DNA of 64,000 nucleotides. Origin: Papaver somniferum. Lineage: Eukaryota > Streptophyta > Magnoliopsida > Ranunculales > Papaveraceae. Under the pieces are notes generated by a model. It searched no databases. It worked only from the letters and a program-made list of their open reading frames with translations, and was not told the origin of the DNA. The stretch is from the NCBI RefSeq assembly GCF_003573695.1, contig NC_039361.1, forward strand, positions 96,598,279-96,662,278, written 5' to 3'. The position numbers and the translations under genes are program-made. Positions within the stretch are counted from its first letter, which is position 1. Every line of letters starts with the position of its first letter. Below are positions 43,509-55,126 of this stretch, in pieces.

Positions 43509-45675
43509 TGTTAGAGCACTGCTCGGTCGAACTCGCATGCATTGTTATCTCAAGCATGTTTGTCAATGTTAGTGATCAAAACTATAAGTATTGATTTCTA
43601 GCCTATTTATAGATGTCTTGGACTAGGACATAGATAGTGTAGTTGAGCTTACATTTCACAGAGTTCATCATTTGAAGATGAAGAATCTTCGACAAAAGGT
43701 ATGTGGAGACTTGGACTCATCTATCACTTGGAAAGTCTATTTCTACTATCTCATATATTGAGACATAAGTCGTGTTACGATATAGTTTTCTCTATACACA
43801 TTTGAGATTTCGAGCTGAGTATATCTCGCTTACATATTTATCGAAATATATGTTGGTAAGCTTTCTCTTCGACCAAGTTCATCTTATATCATGAAAAAAT
43901 TGTCGAGTAACATATTACATGGTTTGTGTGATACAATGATTTGATGTAGGCTTGGAATGTCTCGATAATGATTATTTCAATATCTTGAAAATTTCTTTGA
44001 TGCTAATAGTGTGTGAAAACGGCTATTGTCATTATAGAAGAATGTTTCAATGATTGAAATAAAGAATTGAGAATGTAACCATGTTTGGATATAAGCATAT
44101 ATAGTGTGTTCGCACATTAATGTATAAATCTACAAACCGGGAACCACTTGTATGCATGTGTGTATACCAAATTGATGAAGGAGACAAGATAAGTATGCGT
44201 ACCCGTACACATACTGGCAGAAGTTTTTCGAACCGAAAATATCTACTGAGTTTGAGAATTACAAACTCCTAAACTAGTCACCTTAAGTATGCGTACCCGT
44301 ACACATACTGGCGGAAGTTTTCAAACCAAAAATTTCTGCTGAGTTTGGAAAATTAACAAACTCAAATCCGGTTGCTTAAGTATGCATACCCGTACGCATA
44401 CTTAAGCTGGTTACTTTGTCAAATCGGTCAGTTCATGGACTTCAACATTTAAATCATAAGGGATGCGATTTCTGCAAACCGTGGCTATAATGTTCATGAT
44501 TGATTCAAGTGAATCAAACCGATTTGGTTTCAATTTTGTTTTCTATAACAATTGAGAAACTCTTTAACTAGTTTCATTTGAGTCATTTGAACTAGTTATG
44601 GTTGAGATGAATAAGGTTGATATGAGAGTAATCATATGGATAACCTTGGTTTGTGAACCAACACGGTGTACACGTTTAGGCACGGTTACATAAACCTAAA
44701 TGAGGGTACATTTCATTTGTGTGTAACAAGCTAAGTTCGATCTAACGGTTGAAATATATTAGCTTCGTTGAATCAGGTTTTTCATGTAACGGTGATTATT
44801 GAATGTTTTGTTACCAAGGTAACTTGGATTGAAAACCATGATTTGAAAACTATATAAAGGAGAACTCTAGCAACAGGGAAACCTAATACCACACCTCCTG
44901 TGTGTTACTAGTTGCATAACTAGAGTCGATTCTCCTTTAACCTTAGGTTTCTTCTCGAGACCCTGTAGGTTAATGACTTGAAGACTTCATTGGGATTGTG
45001 AAGCCAGACCTAACTATTATCTTTGCAGTTGTGTGATCAGATCTTACTGTTTCTATCGTGTTGAGTACAATGGAAATAATTGGCTCGAGATTTTATATCT
45101 ATGATAGGCAAGATAGGAAAGTAATCACAGACACCTTCGTCTCATCATTTATGATTCCACAATAACTTGTTTCGCTAGTAGATTAAGTTTATTGTGAGGT
45201 GATTGATAATACCAAGTTTTTCTTCGAGAATATAAGTCCGGTTTATCAATTGGTTCCTGTTCACCTTGATTTATCAAAAGACGGAACAACAAATCTTGGG
45301 TATTTCTGTGGGAGGAAGATTATTCAATCCTATAGACTTCTCTGTGTGAGACAGATTTGTCTATCAAGTCTTCGACTTTGGGTCGTAGAAACTCTTGGTT
45401 GTGTGTGAGATCAACTAAAGGAATCAAGTGTGTAGTATCCTGCTGGGATCAGAGACGAAAGGAGCGCAACTGTACCTTGAATCAGTGTGAGATTGATTAG
45501 GGTTCAACTGCAGTCCAGTCTGAAGTTAATTGGTAGTAGACTAGTGTCTGTAGCAGCTTAATACAGTGTGGTGTTCAATCTGGACTAGGTCCCGAGTTTT
45601 TTCTGTATTTGCGGTTTCCTGGTTAACAAAAATCTGGTGTCTGTGTTATTTCTTTTCCGCATTATGTTTTGTTAT
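43509..45675 (+). repeat. copia-1 3' LTR, first part
   Basis: Starts TGTTAGAGCACTGCTCGGTC and is collinear with copia-2's LTRs. It is cut at GTTAT (45671-45675) by copia-2 and continues at 55127. At 44190-44405 it has three ~100-bp units, each with a palindromic 'tatgcgtacccgtacacata' word. Confidence 0.9.
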
Positions 45676-48020
45676 TGTTAGAGCACTGCTCGGTCGAACT
45701 CGCATGTGTTCCTATCTCAAGCATGTTTGTCAAAGTTAGTGATCAAAACTATAAGTCTTGATTTCTAGTCTACTATAGTTAAGTCTCGGACTAGGATAAA
45801 AAGTGTAGTTGAGCTCAGGAACTCCATGGAGATCATCATACAAGACGAAGAACTACTCAAGGAATTGGTGGAACATCATCGACTAAAAGGTATGTGGAGA
45901 CTTGAACTTATTTATCACTCAAAAGTCTATCTACTCTATCTCCTATCCTGAGACAAAAGTCGTTTTGCTATATAGACTTTGATTATACACATTTGCTATT
46001 TTGAGCCGAGTTTATCTCGCTTATCTATTTCTCGAAATATGTATTGGTAGGCCTTGGCTTTTACCAAGTTCATCTTTACCTAGTGATGAAAGTCATGTTA
46101 TGTTTCAATCACTTTGAAAATGGCTTTGACGAAAAATGGTTTGTGAATAACAACTATATAACGTCCTCTAAGAATGTTTCAATGATTGAAATGAGAGTTT
46201 ATATTATATAACCATTGTTGGATATAAGCATTGTGTGGCAACACATATATGTATAATTCCTTATTCCTTGAACCAAAGTATGCGTACTTTGTTAATCAGG
46301 AAAACCAGAACAAGAGTTATGAACTCAGTCCGCGAACCCCATCCGCGAACTGGAGGTTCTCATCCCGAGAAATCTGCTGGAGTTTGTGAACTCCTTTCGG
46401 GAACTTAAGTCCGCGAACTTGAGTTGGTTATATCTAAAGACGATTATTTGTGAACTTATATTTATATTAACTAAGGAATGCAAATTCCAAACCATGGCTA
46501 TAAAGTTCATGAATCGATTCGAGTGAATCAAATCGTTTTTGCTTCGATTGTGTCTTGTATAGTTATATAAGATTTCTACAATTGAACAACTCTCTAACTA
46601 GTTCATTTGAGTAATTTGAACTAGTTATGGTGAAGTAGAATATGGTTGATATGAAAGTGCTCATATGGCTAACCATTTGGTTAACTACTGTTGAACCAAC
46701 AAATGTACATGTTTGGGTACGGTTACACAAACCTAAAATCGTGCATTTCATTTGTGTGTAACAAGCTAGGTTTTCGATCTAACGGTTGAAAGATATTAGC
46801 TTGAATCTAATCAGGTTTCCATCTAACAGTGAATATTGAATGTTTTTTTACTAAGCTAACATTGATTGTAAACCCTGATTTGAAAGACTATATACGGGAG
46901 AACTCTAGCAACTGGGAAACCTAATCCCCACACCTCCTGTGTGATACTAGTTGTATAAGATAGAGTCGATTCTCCTTTAACCTTAGGTTTCTTCTTGTAA
47001 ACCAGGTTAACGACTTGAAGACTTCAGTGGGATTGTGAAGCCAGACTGATACTACTTTCTCGTAGTTGTGTGATCTGATCTTGCTGATTCTATCGTGTTG
47101 AGTACAATCGTAACGATTGGATTGATATTAATATCTCTGATAAGAAAGATATAAAAGTAGTCACAAACATCTTCGTCTCATCGTTTGTGATTCCAAAATA
47201 TCTTATTTCGCCGCGTCGATTAAGATTATTGTGAGGTGATTGATAATTCTAGGTTGTTCTTCGGAAATATAAGTCTGGGTTATCAATTGGTTCATGTTCA
47301 CCTTGATTTATCAAAAGACGGAACAAAAACTTGTAGGTATTTCTGTGGGAGACATATTTATCTATTATCGTAGACTTTTCTGTGTGATACAGATTTGTTT
47401 ATTAAAGTATTCGACTTTGGGTCGTAGAAACTCTTAGTTGTGGGTGAGATTATCTAAGGGAATCAAGAGCGTAGTATCCTGCTGGGATCATAGACATAAA
47501 AAGTGCAAATGTACCTTGGATAAGTGTGAGATTGATCGGGTTTCAAATACAGTCCAGACCGAAGTTAGTTTGTAGTAGGCTAGTGTCTGTAGCGGCTTAA
47601 TACAATGTACATTCAATCTGGACTAAGTACAGGGGTTTTTCTGCATTTGCGGATCCTCCTTAAAAAAAATTTGGTATCTGCGTTATTTATTTTCCGCATT
47701 ATATTTTTTTATATAATTGAAATATCACAGGTTGCATTTGAATCAATTAATTGGAAATCAGACCTTTGGTTTTTTATTGAAATTGATTGATACTTGAACA
47801 TTGGTCTTTGGTACCGTTCAAGTGATTTCTCTTGTATTCAATTAGACTCGCAGATTTCTATTTTCTTGAGTAAGAATTGCATCGGGAAAGAGAGATATAA
47901 CTCTTTGATATACTTTATTAAGATTGAGTCTAGTTGATTCTCTTGAAAGTATATTGGAGTTAGTCCATACAAATTGCTAATCGAAATATTGGGTGTGGTT
48001 GTTGTACCCCCGCTTTTTCA
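45676..48020 (+). repeat. copia-2 5' LTR
   Basis: 2345 bp, TGTTAGAGCACTG…ACCCCCGCTTTTTCA. Around 46320-46430 it contains repeated 'tccgcgaac' words in place of the palindromic units of copia-1's LTR. Confidence 0.92.
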
Positions 48021-48022
48021 AT

Positions 48023-48034
48023 TGGTATCAGAGA
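48023..48034 (+). other. copia-2 primer binding site
   Basis: TGGTATCAGAGA two bases after the LTR end, complementary to the 3' end of plant initiator methionine tRNA (consensus TGGTATCAGAGC). This is the standard PBS of plant copia elements. Confidence 0.9.
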
Positions 48035-48086
48035 AGGCAAACCCGTTAAAGACCTTACAAGTCTGTGTTTGTAGCGATCTGACTCT

Positions 48087-48599
48087 ATGGACAAGAGTAT
48101 TATCTCTGATAAACGTGTCACCAGAAACAAAATCTCTGCCTCGTCTAATTCTATCAAAGAGAAAGATTCTTCAATCTCGAATATATACGAACCTTGTGTT
48201 TTGACGAGACAGACAAACAATGATATGTGTGATCCCGATTACCCTTCAAAAGAGACAATTTCTATTAATGAACGGGAAACAGCTGAAGAGAGTGAATTGA
48301 TTCTAAATCTTGTTAGAATTCAAGCTGATAGATTTAATCGGTTGAAACACCATGTCAATGTTCTTCTTGGTGTAGTAAGAGACTGCAAATTCAAAGAAAA
48401 TATAGAAGATCATTGTTCACGTATGTCTCTTGAGGCTAACCTCAAAAAGGATGCTTTGGAAATTGAATATCGCTTGAGTAAACTCTCTATTCAAGGATGC
48501 TCTAAGCAGTCTAATATACCAGGTACATCTGTTACGACTGAAAATGTTCCAGATCCAGAAGTAAAATCGAATCCCTTCCAATCAGAAAATATGTGTTAG
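48087..48599 (+). pseudogene. copia-2 frame in the Gag position, N-terminal part, function unknown
   Basis: 170 residues from ATG 48087 (MDKSIISDKRVTRNKIS…) to TAG. It is about 65 bases after the PBS, where Gag normally starts. It is hydrophilic and Ser/Lys/Glu-rich, with helical segments at about residues 60-105 (ETAEESELILNLVRIQADRF) and 110-145. There is no capsid fold motif that I recognise. After the stop a related frame continues in another phase (CLFCETKS… near 48700, then 48752), so the original protein was longer. Either a very diverged Gag or unrelated cargo. Confidence 0.5.
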
Positions 48600-48751
48600 T
48601 GTCCTCTAATCAAGGATGTTCTACATCACATGGAAGGAAGAAATCTCCTAATGATACTGTTAAGACTGTACTATCTAATCATTCTTGTGATTAGAAAGTA
48701 TGTCTCTTCTGTGAGACAAAGAGTTCTGTTAAACAAAAGGGAAACTCTAGG

Positions 48752-50458
48752 TTGAATAAAAACTCATTGGTTCAACTTCAACACACCTTAGACTTAACTC
48801 TCAAAGGTGTAACTGACATTCGTATGTCTAAACCAATTGGTTTTCGTACTTACCCTGTGTATGCTACCAGGAAGGTCAGTTCAATGAGTTCCTCGAATGT
48901 TCAAAAGCAGAACAGACGTCTTAATAAACATCATCTAAGAGCAACCACAGTCACGACCAAATTTGGGTACTAAACCCAAATTTGGTCCCAGAAAGTATCG
49001 CAGCGGTGAGGAGTAAACCCAAATTTAGTCGCCAAATTTAGGGTTTGAGACCAAATGTGGTCGTCGGCCCAGACTAAAAAAGATATAGTGGGACGGAAGT
49101 ATTAGGAGCGTATGATACCAGGCGTAAGTTTAATCACCGTATACAATCAGGCGAGCATATAATCACCGTATGAGTCAGGCGCATGTATAAACTCCGCCCC
49201 CTTCAAACGCGTCAGACGATGTTAATACTTACGCCTGAAATGGGACGGATGTATAAAGGGCGTATGAATGAGGCGCAGTTATAAAAAACGTCTGGGTTGG
49301 GCGCATGTATTGTGAGCGTCTGTGTCTAGGCGTATCTTTAATGTACGTCTGGTATGGGCGTAACTTTAATGTACGTCTGGGTGAGGCGTAACTTTAATGT
49401 ACGTCTGGGCGAGGCGTATCTTTAATGTACGTTTGTTAGCAGGCGTAATGTAGGGGAGCTGACCTTTGGGATTCTCCAAAAGATGATGAAATGCAGACTA
49501 AAGAGGATTGCAATCTGAAGCAGTTGAAGTTAGGTCACAGTGGTGCATCATTAGGAGGAATACATGGTCCCCTACCCTTCATCGTTCGTTGCTTTCTAAA
49601 ACTAGAAACATATAATCATCTCTCTTTTTTACTTAATTAAACCTATAGAGGCATATCTCCGTACAATCCCAAAGGTCAGCTCCCCAAATTTGGGCACGCC
49701 CCATTCAGACGCTCCTTCTATAAACGCCCCAATCAAACGCATCTTGTATAAACGTCTCACCCAGACGCATAAGCCATTAACGCCCGAAACATACGCACTT
49801 TATATCTCCGTATGAATGGGACGCACTTTTAATCCCCGTCCCTGTAGACGCACTTTCCATCCCCGTCCCATATCCGGCGTTAATTATACCTACGCCTCAA
49901 TCAAACGCGCATTATACCTACGTTTCACTCAAACGCATAATATAAAGCCGCCTAATCAACAAACGTGAATATAATTTCCGTCTGACATCGGGCGTGTGTA
50001 TAAGTTACGCTTCACCAAATTTGGTGTTCTACCACTGCGCTTGAACACCCAGAATACCAAATTTTTTTGGTTTTTAGTCTTACTTTTGGTATTTGGTCCG
50101 TCTCATGGCTGTGGTTGCTCTAAGGAAAGATCAAGTCTTTCCTTCTGTTAACATAAAAGGTGATGTTACCTTAAGTAAGAATAAAATTCCAGAAGAAAGG
50201 AGGAAAAGTGATGATGTTAATGATAACCTGAAGGAAATTATTAAAGGTTATAAAGAAACCATCAACAGGTTATCTACCCTCTCAAGGAAAAAATCCTCTG
50301 ATAAGGACTCAAACTATGTCTTGTATTTTGATGACAATAAGTCTTATGATAATTTCTCACATCAAAGAGGTTTCCTTCCTAGATTTGAAAGGAAAAAGAG
50401 ACTTGATCGTAAACACAATTCTTTTGATGAGCTCAGAGCTCATACTTGTGCAAATTAA
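48752..50458 (+). pseudogene. copia-2 Gag-position frame, C-terminal part, interrupted by a foldback element
   Basis: The frame from 48752 (NKNSLVQLQHTLDL…) runs to the TAA target site at 48936-48938. With the foldback element and one TAA removed, it reads on in phase as HHLRKDQVFPSVNIKGD through 50124-50458, ending at TAA after RAHTCAN. The continuation is Lys/Asp/Ser-rich with a likely helix (NDNLKEIIKGYKETINRLST). In its present state the frame ends inside the foldback element. No function is recognised. The in-phase join shows the frame was still open when the foldback arrived. Confidence 0.55.
48939..50120. mobile_element. 1.18-kb foldback DNA element with repeat-filled arms
   Basis: The ends are inverted copies of GAGCAACCACAG, flanked by TAA on both sides (48936-48938 and 50121-50123), suggesting a PIF/Harbinger-like 3-bp TSD. 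Both ~500-bp arms are filled with degenerate ~27-30-bp units such as CGTCTGGGTGAGGCGTAACT, reading inward from each end in opposite orientation. The arms close on 'ggggagctgacctttgggat' (49453-49472) and its inverted copy (about 49664-49684), with a ~190-bp centre. It codes for no transposase, so it is non-autonomous. It splits a frame in copia-2. Confidence 0.85.
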
Positions 50459-50933
50459 TCACAAGGGTTAAAGAACTTACTCATAAAAATCATGTTGACT
50501 AAGATGTGTTAATAATTAGGTATTCTATTGGAAAAATTGCTTCTGTTTAGCTGAGCTATTTTCTTATCGTCCATAGCTAAACTATTGCTTGCAGACAAGT
50601 TTTGCTCAAGTATTGTTGTGTCTAAAGTTTCTACTTGTTGATCTCGTTTTCTTTAAGGAAGTTTTTGTTGCAACTTTGATTCCTGCTAAACTTGTGCTCT
50701 AAATTGCTTCTCTGAAGTTATGAAATTTATTGAGCCATTTATTAATTATCATGTAGAAAAAGTTTTTAGTTTTAATTCTTTTTTAGGATAAGTTGTACTC
50801 GAACGGATACCCGTGTTCTGGTACGAGTCAACTGTTTGAAAACCCTAAAAAACTCCTTCCCCAGGAAAACTTTAAATACCAATCCTTTGAGTCGTGTACA
50901 CATACTCAGGGTGTTATATTCCTTCTGTCAAGA
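50459..50933 (+). other. copia-2 spacer
   Basis: T-rich and non-coding. Near 50775-50786 'ttaattcttttttag' looks like a plant 3' splice acceptor directly before the next open frame. This is a pattern only; splicing is not shown. Confidence 0.4.
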
Positions 50934-51344
50934 ATGTATTCATCTAACTCTAGCAGTTTTGCAAAAGGGTTTCTTGACAAAGGTATTGGATTCGAGTCCA
51001 TGGGAAGGAAGAAAAGAACCCTTGTAGATGAAGATCATCCTAATGCCTTATGTTATTATGCCTATACTCATGAGGATGTTGAGAAGGAGGATATGATTTC
51101 TGTTGAAGTGGTTCATGATTTTCTTAAATACTTTAAGGAGTCAAAACTGCAGCTCGTTGATACTCTGAAAAGTCTTGATGTGTTAAAAACTGAGTTGAAA
51201 AAGGTTACTTATAACCTTGGTCTCATAAAATCTCACATAAATGATATTCTCAAAGAGAATCTCTTCTCTGAAGATGCAATTGATGCTGTCAATCACAAGC
51301 TCAAACATCCCAAGATTCGTGAGGTTCCTGAACCGTCTAATTGA
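50934..51344 (+). CDS. copia-2 cargo frame before the 3' region, function unknown
   Basis: The frame is open from about 50787. ATGs lie at 50934 (136 residues) and 51000 (MGRKKRTLVDEDHPNALCYY, 114 residues); I prefer 50934 without strong reason. The C-terminal half is a likely coiled coil (about 51100-51290: FLKYFKESKLQLVDTLKSLD, ELKKVTYNLGLIKSHINDIL). It ends TGA after REVPEPSN. It occupies the same place as the copia-1 cargo frame, about 100 bp before the shared 'agaagaataa' block, but the proteins do not look alike. I recognise no family. Confidence 0.5.
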   Translation: MYSSNSSSFAKGFLDKGIGFESMGRKKRTLVDEDHPNALCYYAYTHEDVEKEDMISVEVVHDFLKYFKESKLQLVDTLKSLDVLKTELKKVTYNLGLIKSHINDILKENLFSEDAIDAVNHKLKHPKIREVPEPSN

Positions 51345-52770
51345 CCTTAGTTCGAGTACGGGCATAGCACTTGAGTCTTCTTTTTTTTCTTAGATTGTGG
51401 TTTTAGTTTTCCTAGTAAATATTCTTTTATTGTTTTGTTTAGAAGAATAATTAGAGTTTGGAATAGCCATTATTGTGATTACACATAGCTATGTTCAATG
51501 TTTTCATCTTCATGTTTTTAGGTTTATTTGGTTAAATTCTAAAAAAATGTTTGGAAGATGATTTTTGTAGCATTAATCTTTATGGTTTTATATATTGCAA
51601 TTTGTTATGAGATACGTGTGTTTGCGTCCGTGAACTATGATTGTCCCATACCTTGTCAAAAGTTAAGTCTTTCATATGTCGATATGCATGTATTGATAAA
51701 AGAATGAATGAACTTTTGACAAATACAAAAGTTAAGCCTATTATATCATTTATTGATAGAAGATAGGTTAAAATCTTTTGTTGACAAGGATTATGTCTAT
51801 TGTATGTCATTGTGCCAATAGTGATGGAAAATAGAATGAATCCTTTTATATTCCGCAATATTGATCTTCCCTGATCCATAATTTTATGTATATATTGTGA
51901 GGCTCTGTAAGTTCTCTTATGTCGAGCATGATCAATTAAATTCATCACTTTTTGTGGCTAATTTGGTTGTATAATTTCGACTAGATTAATTATGGGTTCT
52001 CTTGTGATTAATCTAATTGAGAATTTTTGGATTCAAATTCATATTCGTATGTCATTTGTTATGTCCAAAGAAATCCTTCTTTTCTTTTAAAATTAAGGTC
52101 GCTCTTGTTTTTCTTTCGGGAATGACATTTTGTGGAGGAGAGTTCTTAATTGAACTTGTGCTTAATTGCCAAATCTTTGTGGGGAGTGCGGCTGCGAAAT
52201 ATTATAGGAGTTATCTTGTATCTTTATAAACTCCTTGATGAAAGAAGTTAGCTTCGGCTTTATGATTGCATATAAAGAAGTTGATATGTGCTTTCTTTGG
52301 GTCATGAAATGTCTCTTTTGGAAATTTCATTAGGATCCCGTTTTCGTACCTTTGCCAATTTTATTGACAAAAAGAGGGAGAATTAATATGTAGTTCACGC
52401 TACAAATACATATGGTTTTCGGATCATTATGTAAGGGGGAGTGGTTTCCATGTGAGATGGAGTATTGACTAAGGGAGAGTGATATCACCATAGTATTGTT
52501 ATCGAAGTTGTGATACAATTGAACTTTGATGTTGTATAATAATACTATGACACTATATAACAATGATTGAGAATAATCGTTTTCTCATTGTTATAGCTAC
52601 GGATTTTCAACAACGATGATGCTGAACTTACAACCTTTGGGATCATTGGAGTACTTGGAAGGGACGAAAATTTAGAGTAATCTTGAAGATTAGGCATGTG
52701 GAATAGGATCTACAAAAGTTTATTCATTTATTTTTGTATTCCATATGTATTGATAGTTTTGTCACTAAAA
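51345..52770 (+). other. copia-2 3' non-coding region
   Basis: Collinear with 42016-43490 of copia-1. No coding is supported. Confidence 0.75.
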
Positions 52771-52787
52771 TTGACAAAGGAGGAGAT
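52771..52787 (+). other. copia-2 polypurine tract
   Basis: TTGACAAAGGAGGAGAT directly before the LTR start. Confidence 0.88.
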
Positions 52788-55121
52788 TGTTAGAGCACTG
52801 CTCGGTCGAACTCTCATGCGTTGCTATCTCAAGCATATTTGTCAATGTTAGTGATCAAAACTATAAGTCTTGATTTCTAGTCTACTATAGCTAAGTCTCG
52901 GACTAGGATAGAAAGTGTAGTTGAGATCAGGAACTCCATGGCGATTATCATACAAGACGGAGAACTACTCACGGAACTGGTGGAACTTCATCGACTAAAA
53001 GGTATATGGAGACTTAAACTTATCTATCACTCAAAAGTCTATCTACTCTATCCCCTATATTGAGACAAAAGTCGTTTTGATATATAGACTTTGATTGTAC
53101 ACATTTGCTATTTCGAGCCGAGTTTATCTCGCCTATCTATTTCTCGAAATATGTGTTGGTAAGCCTTCGCTTTGGCCAAGTTCATCTTTACCTAGTAACG
53201 AAAGTCATGTTATGTTTCAATCACTTTGAAAATGGCTTTGACGAAAAATGGTTTGTGAATAACAACTATATAACATCCTCTAAGAATATTTCAATGATTG
53301 AAATGAGAGTTTAGATTATATAACCATTGTTGGATATGAGCATTGTGTGTCAACACATATATGTATAAGTCCTTATTCCTTGAACCAAAGTATGCGTACT
53401 TTGTTGATCAGGAAAACCAGAACAAGATCTGTGAACTCAATCCGCGAACCCAGTCCGCGAACTGGCGGAGGTTCTCATCCCAAGAATATCTGCTGGAGTT
53501 TGTGAACTCCTTCCGGGAACTTAAGTCCGCGAACTTGAGTTGGTTATATCTAAAGACGATTATTTGTGAACTTATATTTATATTAACTAAGGAATGCAAA
53601 TTGCAAACCGTGGCTATAAAGTTCATGAATCGATTCGAATGAATCAAATCGTTTTTGCTTCGATTGTGTCTTGTATAGATATATAAGATTTATACAATTG
53701 AACAACTATCTAACTAGTTAATTTGAGTAATTTGAACTAGTTATGGTGAAGAAGAATATGGTTTATATGAAAGTGCTCATATGGCTAACCATTTGGTTAA
53801 CTACTGTTGAACCAACAAATGTACATGTTTGGGTACGGTTACACAAACCTAAAATCGTGCATTTCATTTGTGTGTACCAAGCTAGGTTTTCGATCTAACG
53901 GATGAAAAATATTATATTGAATCTAATCAGGTTTCATCTGACGGTGAATATTGAATGCTTTGTTACTAAGCTAACATTGATTGCAAACCCGAATTTGAAA
54001 GACTATATAGGGGGAACTCTAGTAACTGGGAAACCTAATCCCCACACCTCCTGTGTGATACTAGTTGTATAAGCTAGAGTCGATTCTCCTTTAACCTTAG
54101 GTTTAATCTTGTAAACCAGGTTAACGAATTGAAGACTTCATTAAGATTGTGAAGCCAGACCGATACTACTTTCTCGTAGTTGTGTGATCTGATCTTGCTG
54201 ATTCTATCGTGTTGAGTACAATCATAACGATTGGCTTGAGATTAATATCTCTGATAGGCAAGATATAAAAGTAGTCACAAACATCTTCGTCTCATCGTTT
54301 GTGATTCCACAATATCTCGCCGCTTCGATTAAGATTATTGTGAGGTGATTGATAATTCTAGGTTGTTCTTCGGGAATATAAGTCTGGGTTATCAATTGGT
54401 TCATGTTTACCTTGATTTATCAAAAGACGGAACAAAAACTTGTAGGTATTTCTGTGGGAGACATATTTATCTATTATCGTAGACTTTTCTTTGTGATACA
54501 GATTTGTTTATTAAAGTCTTCGACTGTGGGTCGTAGCAACTCTTAGTTGTGGGTGAGATCAGCTAAGGGAATCAAGTACGTAGTATCCTGCTGGGATCAG
54601 AGACGTAAGAAGCGCAACTGTACCTTGGATCAGTGTGAGATTGATTGGGGTTCAACTACAGTCCAGACCGAAGTTAGTTTTTAGTAGGCTAGTGTCTGTA
54701 GTGGCTTAATACAGTGTGTGTTCAATCTAGACCAGGTCCCGGGTTTTTTTTCATTTGCGGTTTCCTCGTTAACAAAATTATGGTGTCTGTGTTATTTCTT
54801 TTCAGCATTATATTTTGTTATATAATTGAAATATCACAGGTTGTGCGTTTGAATCAATCAATTGGAAATCCGACCTTTGGTTGTTGATTGATACTTGAAC
54901 ATTGGTCTTTGGTACTGTTCAAGTGATTTCTCTTGTATTCAATTAGACTCGCAGATTTCTATTTGCTTGAGTAAGAATTGAATCGAGAAAGAGAGATATA
55001 ACTATTTGAAATACTTTATTAAGATTGAGTCTAGTTGATTCTTTTGAAAGTATATTGGAGTTATTCCATACAGATTGATAATCGAAATATTGGGTGTGGT
55101 TGTTGTACCCCCGCTTTTTCA
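52788..55121 (+). repeat. copia-2 3' LTR
   Basis: 2334 bp, collinear with 45676-48020, ending ACCCCCGCTTTTTCA and followed by TSD GTTAT. Confidence 0.92.
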
Positions 55122-55126
55122 GTTAT

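Larger units (their letters stand above)
45676..55121 (+). mobile_element. copia-2: intact-ended copia-family element lacking polymerase
   Basis: LTRs 45676-48020 and 52788-55121, PBS 48023, PPT 52771-52787, TSD GTTAT (45671-45675 and 55122-55126). It sits in copia-1's 3' LTR, whose sequence continues exactly after the TSD. The 4.8-kb interior has a Gag-position frame (48087-50458, broken and interrupted by a foldback element) and a second frame (50934-51344). There is no protease, integrase or reverse transcriptase. This fits a large non-autonomous derivative. In the first ~215 bp the LTRs differ at about 14 positions (roughly 6%). Confidence 0.92.

Noticed and set aside
47960..48220. Minus-strand frame over the copia-2 PBS
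   Set aside because: It overlaps the LTR end, PBS and the plus-strand Gag-position frame, and it is a shadow.
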